A DNA stretch of 64,000 nucleotides from Amycolatopsis dendrobii (GTDB taxonomy: Bacteria > Actinomycetota > Actinomycetes > Mycobacteriales > Pseudonocardiaceae), in assembly GCF_014145675.1 (NCBI RefSeq), contig NZ_JACGZW010000012.1, positions 62,001 through 126,000 on the forward strand. Direction: 5' to 3'. The notes beneath the pieces were generated by a model, which was not told the origin of the DNA, made no database searches, and saw only the letters and a list, made by a program, of their open reading frames with translations. How positions within the stretch are numbered: the stretch's first letter is position 1; each line of letters starts with the position of its first letter. A program made the translations under genes and the position numbers. Below, piece by piece: positions 25,982-32,313 of this stretch.

Positions 25982-26233
25982 ATGGGCTGGTACGGACACG
26001 AGAGGCAGACGATGACCGCGCGAATCATGCTGGGGAGACCGCTTCCCGGCACGGTCCGCGAGACGTTCCGCGTCATGCACGTGTTCCCGGAACCGGCGAA
26101 CTATCCCGGCCGCATAGTCGCGTTCTGCGGCGCGGAGTTCTGGACCGGCGACCTGGAATGGTGCGACGGGTCCGCCAGGACGCCGTGCATGAGGTGCCTC
26201 GCGGCCACGCCGCTGCCGCGCGCGCTCCCCTGA
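25982..26233 (+). CDS. Small Cys-containing protein beside an XRE regulator
   Basis: The protein is 83 residues, or 73 if the ATG at 26012 is used, which has GAGAGG upstream. It has AFCGAEFW, then EWCDGSARTPCMRCL, giving Cys in a C-x(12)-C-x(7)-CxxC pattern that could bind zinc. Similar small proteins occur next to XRE genes in actinobacteria, to my memory without a known function. It is divergent from the XRE gene and heads a three-gene plus-strand run. Confidence 0.6.
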   Translation: MGWYGHERQTMTARIMLGRPLPGTVRETFRVMHVFPEPANYPGRIVAFCGAEFWTGDLEWCDGSARTPCMRCLAATPLPRALP

Positions 26234-26366
26234 TCGCCCGGCCGCTGCAGACGTTCCCCGACACGCTCAGCACTGGCCGGGTTCCCTACGCGGCAACGAA
26301 AAGACCGCCGGGTTTCCGTCAGCACGGAAGGCAACGGATTCGATGAGATCGGAAGGATATTCGCAG

Positions 26367-26837
26367 ATGAGTGTTGCGGCAGAGGACTTGACCGGGCAGG
26401 GGCTCATCCCGGAGGGCTTGTTCCGCAGGCTCCGGGCCCGCATCTCGAAAGAGAACGTCGTTTCTCTGGAGTACGCGGGACAAATCATGGACCAGGCGCT
26501 TGCGTTCCTCGCGGCGTGCGCCCGGACCAGCCGCCCCCTCGCACCGAGCGAAACCGTCGACATCGGATGGCACACGTTCATTCTGCACACGCACGAATAC
26601 GCAGAATTCTGCGAGCGGATTTCCGGAGGCTTCATCCACCACGTCCCGAATGACAGCGACGAAACCGGGGACGTTCGGCCCGTCGACATGATGCGCCGAA
26701 CCACCGACGCCATCCGGGCGGCGGGGTTCGTGGTGGACGATCCCCTGTGGTTCACTGGCGCGGCGAAGTGCGCCAAGTGCTCCCAGTGCAAGAACGGGTG
26801 CACCGACGACCCGCCCCCGTCTCCCGCGCGGAGTTAG
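26367..26837 (+). CDS. Unknown protein: GRDP-like WH/FC/HH core and ferredoxin-like Cys tail
   Basis: The protein is 156 residues from the ATG at 26367, which follows GGAAGGA; an ATG at 26343 would add eight residues. The core DIGWHTFILHTHEYAEFC to GGFIHHVP (about 65-94) resembles the conserved block of glycine-rich-domain-containing (DUF1399-like) proteins. The tail has Cys135, 138, 141 and 145 in exact CX2CX2CX3C spacing, as in [4Fe-4S] ferredoxins, followed by a short Pro-rich end. It could bind a cluster or metal, or the Cys tail could be a modified peptide. The stop is 15 bases before the kinase-like gene. Confidence 0.65.
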   Translation: MSVAAEDLTGQGLIPEGLFRRLRARISKENVVSLEYAGQIMDQALAFLAACARTSRPLAPSETVDIGWHTFILHTHEYAEFCERISGGFIHHVPNDSDETGDVRPVDMMRRTTDAIRAAGFVVDDPLWFTGAAKCAKCSQCKNGCTDDPPPSPARS

Positions 26838-26852
26838 GCCGAAGAGGCAGAC

Positions 26853-27710
26853 ATGGTCAGCCAGGAATGGGCGAACCTTCCCGCCGCCGTCCGGCGAGCG
26901 ATCGAAGAACGGACGGGCGCCGTGGCCGCGACGGTTTCCCCGGGCAACGGACGGAACTCCGATTTCCTGGCAACGCTCCAGACCGCGCACGGCCCTTGCT
27001 TCGTCAAGGGCGTCCAGACCGGCACACGGCGGGCGCGGGCGCAGCAGACGGAAGCACGGGTCGGGGCCCGGCCGAACTCTGCTGCGCCGCGTCTCCTCTG
27101 GGAAGTGACCGCCGACGGGTGGCACGTGCTCGGATTCGAGGCCGTCACCGGGCATCACCCCAGCCTCGCGCCGGGCTCGCCGGACCTCCCGATGGTCGCC
27201 GAGACCGTAGCCGCGATGACGCGGGAGCTAACCCCGTCCCCCGTCGAACTGGAGCGGTCCACGGACCAGTGGGCATGGTCCGTCCCGTGGCGTCGACTGT
27301 CCAAATCGGACCGCGAACTTGACAGCTGGGACAAGGCCCACCTGCCGGAACTGCTGGACTGGGAGCGACGCGGGATCGAGGCCGTCAACGGGAACAGCCT
27401 CGTGCACGGCGACATGCACCCGCTCAACATCCTCGTCTCCGACCGCGCGCGGGTTGTCGACTGGGCATGGTCTAGCGTCGGCGCGCCATGGCTTGACCCG
27501 GCTGCGCTGGTGCTGCGGCTCGTCGCCGACGGCCACACCCCGCGACAGGCCGAAGAATGGGCGAACGCGATCCCGGCGTACAGAGACGCCCCCACCGACG
27601 CAGTGACCGCATACGCGGTGCTGATCTTCGGAATGTGGGCCTACCGCAGCGCGTTTCCCGGGCTCACCGACATTGCCCGGCAGCACGTCCGGCACCGACT
27701 GGGCTCTTGA
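26853..27710 (+). CDS. APH/choline-kinase-fold phosphotransferase
   Basis: The 285-residue protein has the kinase-like fold: a probable ATP lysine (FVKG, Lys52), the catalytic loop HGDMHPLN (Asp187, Asn192) and the metal aspartate in VVDWAWSS (Asp203). Aminoglycoside phosphotransferases, homoserine and choline kinases share this pattern. There is no sign it confers resistance. It follows the Cys-tail protein closely, so the neighbour or a product of the module is a possible substrate, which is inference. Confidence 0.8.
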   Translation: MVSQEWANLPAAVRRAIEERTGAVAATVSPGNGRNSDFLATLQTAHGPCFVKGVQTGTRRARAQQTEARVGARPNSAAPRLLWEVTADGWHVLGFEAVTGHHPSLAPGSPDLPMVAETVAAMTRELTPSPVELERSTDQWAWSVPWRRLSKSDRELDSWDKAHLPELLDWERRGIEAVNGNSLVHGDMHPLNILVSDRARVVDWAWSSVGAPWLDPAALVLRLVADGHTPRQAEEWANAIPAYRDAPTDAVTAYAVLIFGMWAYRSAFPGLTDIARQHVRHRLGS

Positions 27711-27901
27711 TCCCGGAATTGCACGCTGTCACTGCGCAAGGGTGCGCGCTGACCGTCGATGCGCAGCCGACGGCGAGCCGGCTCCGTCACCATAAGATCG
27801 CTGAGGATGCCGCGAATTTCGCCGCTTTTGATGCCGGACAAGGGTTTCCCGGTCGCTGTCATCTCGCGGAGCATGAGGTCCACAATGAACAGCAGGATCA
27901 C
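27641..27901 (-). CDS. Uncertain minus-strand ORF overlapping the kinase gene end
   Basis: An 86-codon frame starts MILLFIVDLMLREM and continues through GKPLSGIKSGEIRGILSDLM, which reads more like real protein than the usual shadows. Its last 70 bases are antisense to the kinase gene and there the sequence loses protein character. I recognise no family. It may be a gene remnant or chance. Confidence 0.22.
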   Translation of the reverse strand: MILLFIVDLMLREMTATGKPLSGIKSGEIRGILSDLMVTEPARRRLRIDGQRAPLRSDSVQFRDQEPSRCRTCCRAMSVSPGNALR

Positions 27902-27956
27902 CGCGGCTCGCCGATCGGTGCCCCCAGGTCAGGGCGTTGCAGCACCTCCATAGCCG

Positions 27957-28005
27957 CAAAGGGCCCCTTGAGGGAATCAGATTCCTTCCAGGAGTCCTTC
28001 ACGGA
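27957..28005. repeat. Palindromic repeat overlapping the cyclodeaminase stop
   Basis: The element starts GCAAAGGGCCCCTTGAGGG and contains the same 13-base core GGAATCAGATTCC (27973-27985) as the repeat at 14630. Its right arm is degenerate (CCAGGAGTCCTTCACGG). The TGA of the minus-strand gene (27977-27979) lies inside the core, so the repeat encodes the protein's last residues. Confidence 0.75.
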
Positions 28006-28459
28006 CCCGTACCGCCTCCGTGACCCGGGCGGCTCTCTCGGCGACCTCGTCCGGTTCCGCGGCGAGCGGGACGCCGTGCCGGGCCTCGACGGCGACTCGT
28101 GCGGTCGTCGCGGACGAACGCGCCATTTCCGCCGCCGCGGAGACGTCCGGCAACGCCGCCGGGTCCACAATGGACAGCAGCCGTTCCGCCACCCGGACTA
28201 CCTCCGCTGCCGCCGCGACCACGTCCGCGGCGGGCTGGGCGCGGTCGGGCACGTCGTGCGTGACGGCGTGGGCGTCGATCTCCGCCAGCCGCAACGCATG
28301 CCGCGTCAGGTGGTCCGCCTCGGCGTCGCCGCCGGCCGCTCGGCTCAGCAGTGCCGCGGCTTGCGCGAGGGCGAGGGCCGCGACTGTCGCCCCGGCCGGA
28401 GCCGGGATCGCGGGGCGGGCGAGGGTGTTCAGGAAGTCGCTCACGATCTGGTCCCGCAT
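27977..28459 (-). CDS. Cyclodeaminase/cyclohydrolase family protein (FTCD C-terminal type)
   Basis: The 160-residue helical protein matches the FTCD_C/FchA family: FLNTLARPAIPAPAGATVAALALAQAAALL at the start (PAPxGGxxAA signature slightly altered) and SAAAEMARSSATTARVAVEAR near the end. Relatives act on formimino- or methenyl-tetrahydrofolate. In this operon it would process the C1 unit released by demethylation to 10-formyl-THF, the substrate of PurU. It is somewhat shorter than the roughly 200 residues usual, and its C-terminus runs into a dispersed repeat, so a shortened end is possible. Good site GGAAGGAAA. Confidence 0.72.
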   Translation of the reverse strand: MRDQIVSDFLNTLARPAIPAPAGATVAALALAQAAALLSRAAGGDAEADHLTRHALRLAEIDAHAVTHDVPDRAQPAADVVAAAAEVVRVAERLLSIVDPAALPDVSAAAEMARSSATTARVAVEARHGVPLAAEPDEVAERAARVTEAVRVREGLLEGI

Positions 28460-28476
28460 GTCGGGTTTCCTTCCGC

Positions 28477-30900
28477 TCAGCGCCGGATGCGCTCCATCCC
28501 GGGGTCGACCAGCGGTTCCGCGGCCACAGTCGCGGCGACGCGCCGTCCGAAATACTCGATTTCCACCTGGTCGCCGATCTCCACCGCACCCGGCAGCCAG
28601 GCGTACGCGATGGGGCGGCCGATCGTGTAGCCGTAGGCCGCACTCGTGACGTAACCCGTCGCGGCGCCGTCCACGAAGACTGGTTCCTTGCCCAGCACGA
28701 CGGTCCGGCCGTCGTCCACGGTGAGGCAGCACAGCCGCCGCGCCGAGGTCTCTTCGCTGCGGCCCTCGATGGCGGCCCGCCCGGCGAACTCGCCCTTCGC
28801 CGGGCGCACCGCGAACCCGACCCCGGCCTCGTACGGGTCGTGCTCGGTGGTCATGTCGGTCCCCCACAGCCGGTAGCCCTTTTCCAGCCGGAGGCTGTTG
28901 AACGCGCCGCGCCCGGCCGCGATGACGCCCAGGGACTGCCCGGCGCGCCACAGCGCGTCCCAGAGCCGCTGGCCGTTGTCCGCGGAGGTGTAGATCTCCC
29001 AGCCGAGTTCGCCCACATAGGACAGTCGCAGGATCGTCACCGGCACCCCGGCGATCCGCGCACGGCGGCCGCGGAAGTACTTGAGCCCGGTGTGCGAAAG
29101 GTCTTCCGCCGACAGCGGTTGCACCAGGTCGCGGGCGAGCGGGCCCCACACGCCGACACAGCAGGTGCCGCCGGTGGTGTCCACGACCCGGACGCCTTCC
29201 GGGGCGCGGCCGCGCAGGTACGCGACGTCGATGTTGCCGTTGATGCCGACCTGGAACAGCTCCGGTTCCAAGCGCGCCACGGTGATGTCGCTGCGGACGC
29301 CGCCCGCGTCGTCGAGCATCAGCGTGTAGGTCACCGAGCCGACCGACTTCGCCAGCTGGTTCGTCGTGAGCCCTTGCAGGAACTCCAGCGAACCCGGCCC
29401 GCTGACCTCGACGCGCTTGAGCGGGGTCATGTCGTACATCGCGACCCGGTTCCGGGTGTGCCAGGCCTCGGCCGCCACGATCGGCGAGTGGAACTGCCCG
29501 GCCCAGGCGTCGCGCGCGGGCGGGAGGAAGTCGTGCGGCAGGTCTTTCAGCAGCGACGCGTTGGCCTCGAACCAGTGCGGCCGTTCCCAGCCGCCCGCCT
29601 CCAGGAACACCGCGCCCAGTTCGCGCTGGCGGGCGTGGAACGGGCTGACCCGCAGGTCGCGCGGGGAAAGCCGGGGCTGCAGCGGGTGCAGCACGTCGTA
29701 GATCTCCACGAAGTTCTGCTGCGCGGTTTCGCGGATGTACTCCGGGGCCAGCTGGACGTCCTCGAACCGGTGCACGTCCAGCTCGTGCAGGTCGGTTTCG
29801 GAGCGTCCGTCCACAATAGATTCCGCGACGGCCTTCGCGATGCCCGCGGAATGCGTGACCCAGATGGCCTCGGCAATCCAGAATCCGCGCACGTCCGCGG
29901 ATTCGCCGACCAGCGAGCCGCCGTCGGGAGTGAAGGAGAAGATGCCGTTGAAGCCCTCCTCAGCCTTGGTCTGGCCGAGCGCGGGCAGCAGGAGCTTGCT
30001 TTCCTCCCATGACGGCGCGAAATCGTCCTCGGTGAACGGCAGCATCGAGGGCATCGCGGACGCGGTCACCTCGCCGGGTTCGGCGAACTTGTCCACCGGC
30101 ATCGGGCGGTGCGCGTACGAGCCGATGCCGAGCCGGTCGCCGTGCTGGCGGAAGTACAGGTCCTGGTCCTGATGACGCAGGATCGGCAGCGCCGGGTGCA
30201 CCGGATCGGCGCCGGCCAGTTCGGCGAGCTGACCCGTCTTCGCGTATTGGTGCGCGAGCGGCAGCAGCGGCACGGTCATGCCCGCCATCTCGCCGATCTC
30301 GCGGCCCCAGAATCCCGCGCAGGACACCACGATGTCGGCCGGGACCACGTCGTCGGCGGTCTTGACACCGGTGACGTGCCCGTTCGCCTGCTCGATGCCG
30401 GTCACGCGGGTCGAGCCGACGAACCGCGCGCCGCGCGAGGAAGCCCGTTTGATCAGCTCGTCCACCGCGCGCGAGGCCACGGCGAGCCCGTCGGTCGGGA
30501 CGTACAGCGCGCCGAAGATCCGGTTCCGGTCGAGCATCGGCCAGCGGCGGACGCACTCGTCCGGGTCGATCAGCCGCGCTTCGACGCCCCAGGACGTCGC
30601 CCAGCCGTGCTTGCGTTTCAGGTCCTCCCACCGCGCCGCGGTGCTGGCCACCTCCATCCCGCCGACCTGGTGGAAACAGCCGAGGTCGAGCAGTTTCGCG
30701 ACGGTGTAGCCGGCGAATTCGGTCATCGCCTTCGACGGGTTGGTCTGGAACACCAGCCCCGGCGCGTGCGACGTCGAACCGCCGGTCAGCGGCAGCGGTC
30801 CCTGGTCGAGCACGGTGACGTCGGTCCAGCCGCGCAGGGTCAGTTCGTCGGCGAGGTTCGCGCCCACGATTCCGGCGCCGATGATCACGACACGGGTCAT
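28477..30900 (-). CDS. Dimethylglycine/sarcosine dehydrogenase-like FAD enzyme with GcvT domain
   Basis: The 807-residue protein has an N-terminal FAD-binding DAO domain (VVIIGAGIVGANLADEL, about residues 3-20; GGSTSHAPGLVFQ near 45) and, from about 430, an aminomethyltransferase (GcvT) and barrel domain that pass the methyl carbon to tetrahydrofolate. The architecture is that of dimethylglycine and sarcosine dehydrogenases. Beside soxBDAG, which already handles sarcosine, dimethylglycine is the likely substrate. It starts 19 bases after the purU stop and is part of the seven-gene minus-strand operon. Confidence 0.88.
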   Translation of the reverse strand: MTRVVIIGAGIVGANLADELTLRGWTDVTVLDQGPLPLTGGSTSHAPGLVFQTNPSKAMTEFAGYTVAKLLDLGCFHQVGGMEVASTAARWEDLKRKHGWATSWGVEARLIDPDECVRRWPMLDRNRIFGALYVPTDGLAVASRAVDELIKRASSRGARFVGSTRVTGIEQANGHVTGVKTADDVVPADIVVSCAGFWGREIGEMAGMTVPLLPLAHQYAKTGQLAELAGADPVHPALPILRHQDQDLYFRQHGDRLGIGSYAHRPMPVDKFAEPGEVTASAMPSMLPFTEDDFAPSWEESKLLLPALGQTKAEEGFNGIFSFTPDGGSLVGESADVRGFWIAEAIWVTHSAGIAKAVAESIVDGRSETDLHELDVHRFEDVQLAPEYIRETAQQNFVEIYDVLHPLQPRLSPRDLRVSPFHARQRELGAVFLEAGGWERPHWFEANASLLKDLPHDFLPPARDAWAGQFHSPIVAAEAWHTRNRVAMYDMTPLKRVEVSGPGSLEFLQGLTTNQLAKSVGSVTYTLMLDDAGGVRSDITVARLEPELFQVGINGNIDVAYLRGRAPEGVRVVDTTGGTCCVGVWGPLARDLVQPLSAEDLSHTGLKYFRGRRARIAGVPVTILRLSYVGELGWEIYTSADNGQRLWDALWRAGQSLGVIAAGRGAFNSLRLEKGYRLWGTDMTTEHDPYEAGVGFAVRPAKGEFAGRAAIEGRSEETSARRLCCLTVDDGRTVVLGKEPVFVDGAATGYVTSAAYGYTIGRPIAYAWLPGAVEIGDQVEIEYFGRRVAATVAAEPLVDPGMERIRR

Positions 30901-30919
30901 GAGAACTCCCTGGGATAGG

Positions 30920-31765
30920 TCAGCGGAAGACGACGGTCCGGTTGCCGTTGAGGAGAACGCGCCGCTCGCAGTGCCAGCGCACCGCACGGGACAGCGCGAG
31001 CGCTTCGGCGTCGCGGCCGACAGTCGCGAGCGCGCGCGGCGAGTGCGAGTGGTCGACCCGCTGCACCTCTTGCTCGATGATCGGGCCCTCGTCGAGTTCG
31101 GGGGTCACGTAGTGCGCGGTCGCGCCGACGTACTTGACGCCCCGGTCGTAGGCCTGCGCGTACGGTTTCGCGCCCTTGAAGCCGGGCAGGAACGAGTGGT
31201 GGATGTTGATCGCGCGGCCCTGCAGTTTCTGGCACAGCTCGTCCGAGAGGACCTGCATGTAGCGAGCCAGTACGACGAGGTCGATGTCGTGTTCCCGCAC
31301 CAGGTCCAGCAGCCGCTGTTCGGCTTCCGGCTTGGTCGCCGGGGTGACCGGGATGTGCACGAACGGCAGTCCGGCGGCCTCTGCCATCGGGCGCAGGTCC
31401 TCGTGGTTGGACGCCACGAGCGCGATTTCCGCGCCGAGCGCGCCCGCGCGCCAGCGGAAGAGGAGGTCGTTGAGGCAGTGCCCGGCTTTGGACACCATCA
31501 CCAGCAGCCGGTCCGGGGTGCGGTCGGAGAACCGGTACCGCATGGCGTAGTCCCGGGCCACGAGGTCGAACTCGCGGGTGAGATCGTCCACAGTGGCCGG
31601 TCCGGTGCAGGCAAACTCGGTGCGCAGGAACAGTTCCCCGTGCACGTCGTCGTCGAACTGCTGGTGCTCGACGATGTCGCAGCCGTTGCTCACGAGGAAC
31701 GTCGTCACGGCGTGCACGATCCCGGAGCGCTCGGGGCAGTGCAGGGTCAAGGTGAACTGGGTCAA
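30920..31765 (-). CDS. purU: Formyltetrahydrofolate deformylase
   Basis: PurU hydrolyses 10-formyl-THF to formate and free THF. The 281-residue protein has an N-terminal ACT domain (about 1-80, TLHCPERSGIVHAVTTFL) and a formyltransferase-fold catalytic domain with INIHHSFLPGFKG (Asn and His) and the YVTPELDEGPIIEQE block with the catalytic Asp. The TTG start overlaps the soxG stop (TTGA) and has GAGGAGG upstream. In this setting it would recycle THF when demethylation loads the folate pool. Confidence 0.94.
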   Translation of the reverse strand: MTQFTLTLHCPERSGIVHAVTTFLVSNGCDIVEHQQFDDDVHGELFLRTEFACTGPATVDDLTREFDLVARDYAMRYRFSDRTPDRLLVMVSKAGHCLNDLLFRWRAGALGAEIALVASNHEDLRPMAEAAGLPFVHIPVTPATKPEAEQRLLDLVREHDIDLVVLARYMQVLSDELCQKLQGRAINIHHSFLPGFKGAKPYAQAYDRGVKYVGATAHYVTPELDEGPIIEQEVQRVDHSHSPRALATVGRDAEALALSRAVRWHCERRVLLNGNRTVVFR

Positions 31766-32313
31766 GACTCCTCCTCTCGGTATTCCAGTGCCGCGTCGGC
31801 GAGCCAGGCGGCGAAATACGGGGCGAACGACTGGCGCACGAGCACGGTGAACTCGCCCGCTTCCCGCACCAGCAGGACGATTCCGGTGCGGGCGTACAGC
31901 GTCTGGACGCAGGTGCCCGGCGGCGCGGCCTTCGGGTGGAGGTCGATGGCGCAGCCGTGGGCCAGGACGTCGCGGGCCGCCGGTCCGGCGAGCTGCACGG
32001 TGGTGCGCTGCGCGGACACATCGGTCACCGCGCCGACGGTGATCGCTTCCCGCAGCGCTTCTTCGGTGCCTTCGGGAGCGCCGAGCACCAAGTATTCGTC
32101 GGGGCCGAGCCAGAGGACGTCGCCAATGCCGCTGGTGAACTGGCACGCCTTCGGCAGCGCGGTGCCGAGGACGGCTGCCGCGGCGTCGTGGCCTTCGCGG
32201 ATGCGGACGTTCAGCTGCGAGACGAACGGGCGTTCTTCGGCGAGCACGGCCGGTGCGCAGCTGGCGAGCAGACCCGCGTGGTCTGCGAGCGGAGACAGGG
32301 TCTTAACCGTCAC
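31762..32313 (-). CDS. soxG: Sarcosine oxidase gamma subunit
   Basis: The 183-residue protein matches SoxG: QLNVRIREG, WLGPDEYLVLG, a VTDVSAQRTTVQLAGPAARDVLAHGCAIDLH block and the closing RQSFAPYFAAWLADA. SoxG is the small GcvT-like subunit of heterotetrameric sarcosine oxidase. It overlaps soxA by 11 bases and purU by 3, showing tight coupling. Confidence 0.9.
   Translation of the reverse strand: MTVKTLSPLADHAGLLASCAPAVLAEERPFVSQLNVRIREGHDAAAAVLGTALPKACQFTSGIGDVLWLGPDEYLVLGAPEGTEEALREAITVGAVTDVSAQRTTVQLAGPAARDVLAHGCAIDLHPKAAPPGTCVQTLYARTGIVLLVREAGEFTVLVRQSFAPYFAAWLADAALEYREEES

Noticed and set aside
26853..27710. Antibiotic-resistance call for the APH-like kinase
   Set aside because: Only the general kinase motifs are present; the same fold serves many substrates, so no resistance claim is justified.
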